NCBI RefSeq assembly: GCF_005876955.1 | Contig: NZ_SSCL01000002.1 | Location: 1-64,000 of the forward strand | Source of the DNA: Sinomonas gamaensis | GTDB taxonomy: Bacteria; Actinomycetota; Actinomycetes; Actinomycetales; Micrococcaceae | Direction: 5' to 3' | DNA length: 64,000 nt | In this document: piece after piece, positions 52,802 through 61,634 of the stretch | Layout of the letters: each line of letters begins with the position of its first letter | How positions within the stretch are numbered: position 1 is the first letter of the stretch | Position numbers and translations under genes: made by a program | The notes under the pieces: generated by a model | Databases searched by the model: none | What the model saw: only the letters and a program-made list of their open reading frames with translations | What the model was told of the DNA's origin: nothing

Positions 52802-54198
52802 TTCGCTCCTTCGGGGACGATGCCGTGGTCCGGGGCCGCGGGCGCGTGCTCCCCGGGCAGGTCGGCGATGGCGGGCAGGGGTTCGACGGGCTGGCGGTCG
52901 AGGACCTTCTTGGCGCGGGCGAGGTCGAGGTTGCCTTCCCATTTGGAGACGACTAGGCCTGCGACGGTGTTGCCGAAGAGGTTGGTCAGGGCGGCGCCGT
53001 CGGAGAGGAAGCGGTTGATGCCGAAGATGAGCATGATCCCCGCGACCGGGACGGTGCCCAGGGTCGATAGCGTGGCGGCCAGGACGATGAACCCGGCCCC
53101 GGTGACGGCGGCGACGCCCTTGGACGTGAGCATCAGGACGGCCACGAGCCCGAGCTGGGCCCAGACGGAGAGCTGGACGCCCGTGGCCTGGGCGATGAAG
53201 ACCGCGCAGAAGGCGTAGTAGATGGAGGTGCCGTCCTGGTTGAACGTGTAGCCGGTGGGGACGGTGAGCCCGACGACGTCCCGGGGCGCGCCCAGGTTCT
53301 CCAGCTTGCCCAGGACCTGGGGCAGCACGGCCTCGGAGGAGGAAGTGCCCAGGACGATGAGAATCTCCTCCTTCAGGTAGCGCAGCAGCTTGAAGACGTT
53401 CAATCCGACGGCGGCCAGGATCAGGCCCATGACGACCACCACGAAGATGATGCAGGTCACCCAGTACATGCCGATGAGCTTGCCCAGGCCCGCGAGGGTC
53501 GCCAGGCCCGAGGAGCCCACGAGCGCGGTCAGGGCGCCGAAGACGCCGACCGGGGCTGCGTACATGACGATCTTGAGGACCTTGAAAAGGATCAGGTTCG
53601 CCTTCTCCAAGCCGGTCACGATCCCGCGGGCGCGGGGCCCGGCCATGTGGACGGCGATGGCAACGAGCACCCCGATGAACAGGATCTGCAGGATGTTGCC
53701 CTCGGTGAAGGGGCTCACGACGCTAGTCGGGACGATGTTGAGCAGGACGCTCCACCAGTCGTTGCTCTTGCCCTGCCCGATATAGCCCTGGACGGCCTGG
53801 GAGACTTGGATCTTGGAGGGGTCGATGTTCAGCCCTGCCCCTGGCTGGAAGAGGTTCACGGCCAGCAGGCCGATGAGCAGCGCCAGAGTCGAGACGGCCT
53901 CGAAGTAGACCAGGGAGCGCAGCCCGATCCGCCCGGCCTCCTTCAGGTTCGTCAGCCCGCCGACGCCTGTGACGACGAGGCAGAACACGATCGGGCCGAC
54001 GATCATCTTGATCGCATTGATGAAGACCGTTCCCAGGGGCTGCAGCGACACTGCCGCCTTCGGCGCCGCCACTCCCAGGGCGGCCGCGGCGACGACCGCG
54101 ACCAGCACCCAGAACCACATCTGCTTCACGAGGGGCTTCCTCGTCCTCGCCGTTGCGGGCGCGGCACCGTTGCCGCCGGCCGCTGCTGAGCTTGCCAT
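52798..54198 (-). CDS. dctA: Dicarboxylate/cation symporter (DctA, DAACS family)
   Basis: 466 residues. Conserved features of the glutamate/C4-dicarboxylate carrier fold: IKMIVGPIVFCLVVTGVGG, the serine-rich hairpin LGTSSSEAVLPQVL, the TM7 motif GYTFNQDGTSIYYAF and the second hairpin TSKGVAAVTGAGFIVLAATL, with DGAALTNLFGNTVAG in TM8. It imports succinate-like acids with cations. In this operon, beside shikimate-type enzymes, it may take a cyclic or dicarboxylic substrate. 27 bp downstream of the IclR gene. Confidence 0.92.
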   Translation of the reverse strand: MASSAAAGGNGAAPATARTRKPLVKQMWFWVLVAVVAAAALGVAAPKAAVSLQPLGTVFINAIKMIVGPIVFCLVVTGVGGLTNLKEAGRIGLRSLVYFEAVSTLALLIGLLAVNLFQPGAGLNIDPSKIQVSQAVQGYIGQGKSNDWWSVLLNIVPTSVVSPFTEGNILQILFIGVLVAIAVHMAGPRARGIVTGLEKANLILFKVLKIVMYAAPVGVFGALTALVGSSGLATLAGLGKLIGMYWVTCIIFVVVVMGLILAAVGLNVFKLLRYLKEEILIVLGTSSSEAVLPQVLGKLENLGAPRDVVGLTVPTGYTFNQDGTSIYYAFCAVFIAQATGVQLSVWAQLGLVAVLMLTSKGVAAVTGAGFIVLAATLSTLGTVPVAGIMLIFGINRFLSDGAALTNLFGNTVAGLVVSKWEGNLDLARAKKVLDRQPVEPLPAIADLPGEHAPAAPDHGIVPEGAK

Positions 54199-54225
54199 GA
54201 TGACTCTTCTTCCTTTTGTTGCTTC

Positions 54226-55020
54226 TTATGCGACGACGGTGAAGGCGCCGCCGAGCCGGCTGGTGAGCTCGCGGGCGGCCTCCAGGACTGCCGCCCCAAG
54301 CTCGGGGATCCGCTCCCGGGGGATGCGGTAGGCGGGGGCGGAGATCGCCAGGGCGGCGACGGTGGCGCCGCGGTGATCCCTGACCGGGGCAGCGACGGAG
54401 GTGAACTCGGCGCTGGACTCCCTGTTGTTCACCGCGTATCCGCGGGAGCGGACCCCTTCGAGATCGGACCTGAGGGTCTGGGGGTCCGTGTGCGCGAACT
54501 GCGTGCCGGATCCGAGGGGATGGGAGGCCACCCAGGCTTCCACGTCATTCGCGGCGAGGGAGGCCAGCAGCGCCTTGCCCATCGAGGTCGTGTGCGCCGG
54601 GCGGACCTCCCCCGCACGGGTCGAGATCCGCACGGCCGTGTCCGGCTGGGTGACGGCCAGGTACACCACGCCCTGTGGGGAGAGCTGTCCGAGGAACACC
54701 GCTTCGCCCACCCTTGAGGTCAGGGCCCGCATCACGGGGTTCGCCCGCTGGACCAGGTCCCGGCTCCCCAGCGCCACAGCACCGAGCTGGGCCAGGCGCA
54801 GGCTCAGCGCGTAGGTGCGGCTGGAGCCATCCTGGTCGATCAGGCCGGCGTCGATGAGCTGGACCAGCAGGCGGCGCACCGTACTCGGGGGCAGCTCCGC
54901 GCGCTTGGCGATCTCACCGAGGGTCAGCTCGGGCTTCTCCGCCGAGAACGCGAAGAGGACCGCGGCGGCCCTAGCAATCACTGCGCTCCGCTCAATGGAA
55001 TGCATTTCATTGGATGGCAC
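54226..55020 (-). CDS. IclR-family transcriptional regulator (copy 2)
   Basis: 264 residues from GTG 55020, chosen because VPSNEMHSIERSAVIARAAA parallels the paralogue start; ATG 55005 is an alternative. Winged helix: LTLGEIAKRAELPPSTVRRL. Effector domain: GQLSPQGVVYLAVTQ, RPAHTTSMGKALLASL, GYAVNNRESSAEFTSVAAPV. First gene of the operon with dctA, FAD oxidoreductase and shikimate dehydrogenase, so probably the local regulator. The palindrome at 54994-55011 lies over its first codons. Confidence 0.92.
   Translation of the reverse strand: MPSNEMHSIERSAVIARAAAVLFAFSAEKPELTLGEIAKRAELPPSTVRRLLVQLIDAGLIDQDGSSRTYALSLRLAQLGAVALGSRDLVQRANPVMRALTSRVGEAVFLGQLSPQGVVYLAVTQPDTAVRISTRAGEVRPAHTTSMGKALLASLAANDVEAWVASHPLGSGTQFAHTDPQTLRSDLEGVRSRGYAVNNRESSAEFTSVAAPVRDHRGATVAALAISAPAYRIPRERIPELGAAVLEAARELTSRLGGAFTVVA
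54994..55011. promoter_or_regulatory. Palindrome over the IclR copy 2 start (possible operator)
   Basis: aatggaatg-catttcatt: 9-bp arms with a single mismatched pair. It shares atggaat..att.cat with the palindrome at 49470-49487. Here it covers codons just after the GTG start, so binding would block the gene itself. Because it is partly coding, chance or conserved-protein explanations remain open. Confidence 0.45.
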
Positions 55021-55557
55021 GTGTTTAGTATCACCGCTCGGAGGCCAAAGATCAAGGGAGGCTGCCGCGATCACAGCCGCGGGAACTGGCAGCAAGACGC
55101 GCGGCTGCGGAGAGTGGCGGACCGAGGATTCCGCGGCCTAGCGATGCGGGCCGCCTCCGCCCTCGGCACGAAGAGCCACGACGCGGCCCGTCGGCTTGGC
55201 CTGACCGTCCTCGAGGTCGTACGACCGTTCGAACTCGCCAAGGCCTGCTGGCAACTCATTGAGGCGCGGGACTTCCTCACGCTCAGCTACGTGCGGAAAG
55301 TCGTGAACGATCCCGAGGCCAGACTCGCCATCCACGTGGCGTGCCCGGCCGTGCTTCCGACGACAGCACGCCTAGATGCGCCCGCGTCATTCAACACCTC
55401 GGCTGAGTGCGGCATCAGCTGGGCGTGGAAAGGACCATCTTCGATGACAGAACGGAACCGCAGGTAGGCGGCGGAAGCCGCGGAATCACAGGGTTCGCAT
55501 TCTGGTCCCAAGGACCAAGATGCGTGGCAATCTACATGACTGTGTGGATTTCCAAGC
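55021..55557. other. No supported gene
   Basis: Open frames such as 55143-55467 (plus strand) have no recognisable domain. Near 55507-55525 an inverted ggaccaag motif appears, relating to the repeats that follow. This stretch is read as the decayed right border of the catabolic island. Confidence 0.4.
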
Positions 55558-55616
55558 AACTAGGTCCTTTTTCCAACGTACTTGGTCCTCTTCCATCGAA
55601 CTTGGTCCTTCGGTCC
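55558..55616 (+). repeat. GGTCCTT-rich repeat, right of catabolic island
   Basis: Three ggtcct units; 55594-55616 matches 41776-41798 at 22 of 23 positions and 55558-55570 matches 41758-41773 apart from a 2-bp gap. It differs from the left copy mainly by about 20 bp of extra repeat in the middle. Same orientation as the left copy. Confidence 0.7.
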
Positions 55617-55791
55617 TTCGGCGGGAAAAGGACTAGCCCATTCGTGCGACTTCCGGCCGAGGACTGCCTCAAGCGATCGAAGGCTCTGTACGCTTGGGGC
55701 ACCCCCCTCAGGTGGAACGTCCTCGGTTGGCACGTCATCGCGCGTGTTGACGCTCTTGAGGAACTGAACGTTTGTGCTCTTCGAGATCTGG

Positions 55792-57830
<2,039 letters not shown>

Positions 57831-57899
57831 CCATCCAATCGTGGTGAGGTGTCCAGATCTGCAAGAGCGAAAGTGTTCAGTTCTTCAGGAGCGCTGACA

Positions 57900-58411
57900 G
57901 CGCGGGCTAAAACGTACCGCGCAAGTACCGCAGCTGCTTGGGCACTCCCCTCGGTTCGATGAGCGCTCGGGGGCGGGCTAACGCTCGTGGGTCAGTGGCC
58001 AGATTCGGGAACGAAGGGGATCTGGTTCGTGGGTTCACTGCGGCGACCTCGTCGAGGGCGATTGTGTGGCCGTTAGTGGCGCTCCCAGGGCGTGGACAAC
58101 GTGGTGCTGGACCAGACATCGACACCTCGATCGTGCTGGGGAAAATGTTCCACAGCTTCGGGGTGAGATGAGGCAACGGCAAGCGTCGTCGCGTGGGCTG
58201 CACGGAGTTGGAGCAGCCCGAGCTGGACGATATGGACGGCATCGTCGCGCTGCCCGCCGGTACCATTCACTGGCTACCAGCTGCCCTAGAACCGGAGGGG
58301 TGGAGTTACGTCCGGATCACGAGCGCTGATGCGCGATGCCTATATGACAGTGGCGACTGGGACAGCATCGTTCAAAGCCTTGGTTTGCGTCAACGCAGAT
58401 CAGGGCAGCAA
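57900..58411. other. No firmly supported gene
   Basis: Two open frames (57907-58266 minus; 58193-58477 plus, containing MDGIVALPAGTIHWLPAALE) have no recognisable domain and weak translation signals. They may be remnants disrupted by the adjacent insertion sequence. Confidence 0.4.
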
Positions 58412-58443
58412 GGGGCCTCCCAGTTGCGAGAACGGGAGGCCCC
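58412..58443 (-). terminator. Strong hairpin terminator of the aldehyde dehydrogenase operon
   Basis: ggggcctccc (58412-58421) and gggaggcccc (58434-58443) form a perfect 10-bp GC stem with a 12-nt loop, 30 bp after the stop of the minus-strand cluster. There is no long T-run, which is common in high-GC actinobacterial terminators. Confidence 0.75.
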
Positions 58444-58473
58444 TTGCATCGTTTGGCCGTTTGCTGTGCAGCT

Positions 58474-59955
58474 CTAGCCGGCGTAGGGGTCGGCGATGCC
58501 GACGTATTGGGTGGAGAGGTATTCTTCGATGCCTTCGGAACCGCCCTCGCGGCCCAGGCCCGACTGTTTGACGCCACCGAACGGCGCGGCAGCCGTGGAG
58601 ATGACGCCAGCGTTGAGGCCGAGCATGCCGGTCTCGAGCCTTTCGCTAACGCGCAGGCCGCGGCTGAGGTCCCTCGTGAAGACATAGGCGACCAGGCCGT
58701 ACTCGGTGTTGTTGGCCAGGCGGATGGCGGCGTCCTCGGAGGCGAACGTCACGATCGGTGCAACCGGTCCGAAGATCTCCTCCCGGAGGATGCGGGCGTC
58801 CTCGGCGACGTTCTTCAGCACGGTGGGCTGGTAGAAGTAGCCGGGGCCGTCGACGGCTGCACCGCCGGTGACTGCTTCGGCGCCACCTGCCAGCGCGTCG
58901 CTGACCAGGGCATGGACGCCGTCGCGGGCTTTGCCGTCGATCAGCGGACCGACCGTGCATTCGGGCTCGGTGCCGCGGGCGGTGGTGAGGGAAGTGATCT
59001 TCGCCGCGAACTTCTCCGCGAAGGCGTCGGCGATGGACTCGTGGACGATGAAGCGGTTGGCCGCGGTGCAGGCCTCGCCCATGTTCCTCATCTTGGCGGC
59101 AAGGGCGCCTTCAACGGCCTTGTCTAGATCGGCGTCCTCGAACACGACGAACGGTGCGTTGCCGCCCAGTTCCATGGAGGTTCGTAGGACCTTGTCCGCT
59201 GCCTCCTTCATCAGCGCTTGTCCGACCGCCGTTGATCCGGTGAAGGAGATCTTGCGGAGGCGGTCGTCCTTGATGAGCGGGCCGGTGACAGCGCCTGCGG
59301 TGGAGGTCTGGATGACGTTCAGGACGCCGGCCGGGAGGCCTGCTTCCTCCATGACCTGGGCGAACAGGAGGCTGGTCAGCGGGGTCAGGTTTGCGGGCTT
59401 CAGGACCATGGTGCAGCCAGCGGCGACGGCCGGGGCGACCTTGCGGGTGGCCATGGCCAGGGGAAAGTTCCAGGGGGTGATCAGCAGGCAGGGCCCGACG
59501 GGCTTCTTCTGGACCAGAAGGCGGTTCTTTCCGTCCGGCGCGGGCAGGTAGCGTCCGCCGATGCGGACCGCTTCCTCGGAGAACCAGCGCAGGAAGTCTG
59601 CGCCGTAGGCGACTTCGCCCCGGGCTTCCGCCAGCGGCTTGCCCATTTCGAGGGTCATGAGGAGGGCGAAGTCTTCTGCGCGTTCGGTGACGAGATCGAA
59701 GGCGCGGCGCAGGATCTCACTGCGTTCGCGCGGCGCGGTGCGGCCCCAGCCGGCTTGGGCGGACGCTGCGGCATCCAGTGCGGCGGCGCCGTCTTCGGTG
59801 CCGGCGTCGGCGATGCTGAGCAGGACCTTGCCTGTGGCGGGGTCTTCGACGTCGAAGGTCCTTCCGGACGACGCCGGACGCCACTGGCCGTTGATCAGCA
59901 GGCCGGTGGGGATGGAGGTGAGGAGCAGGGATTCGTCGTTCAGGGAATCAGGCAT
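58474..59955 (-). CDS. gabD: NAD(P)+-dependent aldehyde dehydrogenase, succinate-semialdehyde type
   Basis: 493 residues from ATG 59955, preceded by ggaag; the ATG at 59985 is less likely. Cofactor and active-site motifs: LLITPWNFPLAMATRKVAPA, FTGSTAVGQALM, general base Glu in MELGGNAPFVVFEDAD, nucleophile Cys in MGEACTAANRF, and C-terminal PFGGVKQSGLGREGG. It is closest in pattern to succinate-semialdehyde dehydrogenases. It ends the minus-strand cluster after a TPP enzyme, so its aldehyde could be the product of 2-oxo acid decarboxylation there. Confidence 0.88.
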   Translation of the reverse strand: MPDSLNDESLLLTSIPTGLLINGQWRPASSGRTFDVEDPATGKVLLSIADAGTEDGAAALDAAASAQAGWGRTAPRERSEILRRAFDLVTERAEDFALLMTLEMGKPLAEARGEVAYGADFLRWFSEEAVRIGGRYLPAPDGKNRLLVQKKPVGPCLLITPWNFPLAMATRKVAPAVAAGCTMVLKPANLTPLTSLLFAQVMEEAGLPAGVLNVIQTSTAGAVTGPLIKDDRLRKISFTGSTAVGQALMKEAADKVLRTSMELGGNAPFVVFEDADLDKAVEGALAAKMRNMGEACTAANRFIVHESIADAFAEKFAAKITSLTTARGTEPECTVGPLIDGKARDGVHALVSDALAGGAEAVTGGAAVDGPGYFYQPTVLKNVAEDARILREEIFGPVAPIVTFASEDAAIRLANNTEYGLVAYVFTRDLSRGLRVSERLETGMLGLNAGVISTAAAPFGGVKQSGLGREGGSEGIEEYLSTQYVGIADPYAG

Positions 59956-60014
59956 TGTCTTCCATTCATTCAGGGTGCACGGCATGGCTGGGGCCGGGGC
60001 GCCGGCCGCCGGGG

Positions 60015-60986
60015 CTAGTAGGCCTTGACGCGCTGCTCGACTACGAGGTGGACGAGGGCGAACACCCTATCCCGCTCGATCGCCTGCAGGGCTGCTTCGA
60101 GTGCGGCCGGGATGTCCCTGTCGTGTTCGACTCTGGCGCCGAAGCCGCCGAAGGCCTGGGCCATCAGCGCGAAGTCCGGATTCTTCAGCTGGGTGCCGGA
60201 GATCCGCTGCGGGTACTGCCGCTCCTGGTGGGTGCGGATCGTGCCGTATTCCTGGTTGTCCATGACGATCACCAGCGGCGTGGCTCCGTACTGGGCTGCC
60301 GTTGCCAGCTCCTGTCCGTTCATGAGGAATTCGCCGTCGCCGACGATGGTGACCACCCGCCGATCGGGGTAGGCCAGTGACGCGGCGATCGCAGATGGCA
60401 CCGAGTAGCCCATGGAGCCGTTTCGGGCGCTCAGCATGGAGGCGTAGCGCCGGGTCGGGAAGTAGCGGTGGGCCCAGTTCGTGTGTTCGCCCGCGCCGAA
60501 GGTGACGATGGCGTCGGAGGGAAGCGCGGACACGAGGTTCGCCATCAGAGTGTCCATGCGTGCTGGTCCTTCGCCTGGGGTCGCCGGCGGAAGGGCCGAG
60601 AAGGACTCCTGTTCAGCGCGCATTCTCGCGCTCCACTGCCGCCACTCATCCTTGACGGGGAGTTCGAGCTTGGAGAGGTCGCGGGCGAAGACGTCGGGTT
60701 TGGCCACGATCTGGTGGGAGACGGGCCCTGACCGGCCCCGCAGTGACGGGTCGATGGTGACAAGGAAGTTCTTCTTGTTCCAGTCCTGGCGGCACACGAA
60801 TCCGTCGGTGATGACGTCGCCGGGGACGGTTCCGACGAAGACCAGCAGGTCGGTCTCTTCGAGGAGGTCGTAGGTGGGGCGTGGCCGGCCGTAGCCGATC
60901 GGGCCGACGTAGACCGGGGAGTCGAAGGGGATGGTCCTGGGGTCGAAGTCCCGGGAAGCCATCTGGCGTGGGGTCTCCGGGTACAT
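60015..60986 (-). CDS. TPP-dependent enzyme lacking the N-terminal PYR domain
   Basis: 323 residues: part of the middle domain (LLEETDLLVFVGTVPGDVIT, VSHQIVAKPDVFARDLSKLE) and a complete TPP-binding domain with VGDGEFLMNGQELATAAQYG and MDNQEYGTIRTHQ. Benzoylformate decarboxylase- or acetolactate synthase-type enzymes are about 530-560 residues; the N-terminal PYR domain with the catalytic Glu is missing. Yet ATG 60986 has a good ribosome binding site (aaagga), so the short form looks expressed. Either a truncated remnant, or one half of a two-subunit enzyme whose partner is elsewhere. Between ALDH and RraA genes. Confidence 0.75.
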   Translation of the reverse strand: MYPETPRQMASRDFDPRTIPFDSPVYVGPIGYGRPRPTYDLLEETDLLVFVGTVPGDVITDGFVCRQDWNKKNFLVTIDPSLRGRSGPVSHQIVAKPDVFARDLSKLELPVKDEWRQWSARMRAEQESFSALPPATPGEGPARMDTLMANLVSALPSDAIVTFGAGEHTNWAHRYFPTRRYASMLSARNGSMGYSVPSAIAASLAYPDRRVVTIVGDGEFLMNGQELATAAQYGATPLVIVMDNQEYGTIRTHQERQYPQRISGTQLKNPDFALMAQAFGGFGARVEHDRDIPAALEAALQAIERDRVFALVHLVVEQRVKAY

Positions 60987-61118
60987 GGATGTGTCCTTTC
61001 TGGTGGCGGTCCGCCTTCACAGCCGCAGCTACAGCGGCGCCGCGGGGACGAGCAGCGACGCGGCCATGCCGATGCCGACGACGGAGCGGCAGGGCCGCCA
61101 CGGGCAGGGGGACGGGTG

Positions 61119-61601
61119 TCAGCGTTGGACGAGGATGCCGTCGTCGTCGCAGTAGACGGTCGCCCCGGGGCGGAAGACGGCTCCGCCGAAGGCCACGACG
61201 AGGTCGGTCTCGCCGGCGCCGGTCTTGGTGCCCTTGCGGGGGTTGCTGCCGAGGGCCTTGACGCCGAAGGGGAGGTCGGCGAGCTCTGCGCGGTCGCGGA
61301 TGGCGCCGTTGACGATGACGCCGGCCCAGCCGTTCTCGAGGGCCTGGGCGGCCATGTTCCCGCCGAGGAGCTCGCAGCGGAGGGAGCCTCCGCCGTCGAC
61401 GACGAGGACGGCGCCGTTGCCGGGGGTGGCGATGGTCTGCTTGAGCAGGAGGTTGTCCTCGTGGCACTTGAGGGTGCGGACGGGGCCGTGGAATCGGGTC
61501 CGCCCGCCGAAGGACTGGAACTGCGTGCTGACGGACTGGAGCTGTTCGCCGTACTCGTCGTAGAGGTCGGCGGTGTTGAGCTCTGCCTGCTGGCCGGTCA
61601 T
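61119..61601 (-). CDS. rraA: RraA-family protein (4-hydroxy-2-oxo acid aldolase type)
   Basis: 160 residues, full length for the short RraA family: NTADLYDEYGEQLQSVS, GPVRTLKCHEDNLLLKQTIA, VVDGGGSLRCELLGGNMAAQ, WAGVIVNGAIRDRAELADLP and ATVYCDDDGILVQ. The GGGSLR...GxxxA pattern and the RD pair match aldolase/oxaloacetate decarboxylase members that need divalent metal; related proteins inhibit RNase E in enterics. Between aconitase (33 bp upstream) and the TPP enzyme, a catabolic aldolase role is more likely than RNA control. Confidence 0.85.
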   Translation of the reverse strand: MTGQQAELNTADLYDEYGEQLQSVSTQFQSFGGRTRFHGPVRTLKCHEDNLLLKQTIATPGNGAVLVVDGGGSLRCELLGGNMAAQALENGWAGVIVNGAIRDRAELADLPFGVKALGSNPRKGTKTGAGETDLVVAFGGAVFRPGATVYCDDDGILVQR

Positions 61602-61634
61602 GGGATGGGTTCTCGTTTCTTCGGGGAGCTGCGC

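Noticed and set aside
55143-55467. Plus-strand frame right of IclR copy 2
   Set aside because: No domain, weak start, and it lies in a stretch otherwise built of repeat remnants.
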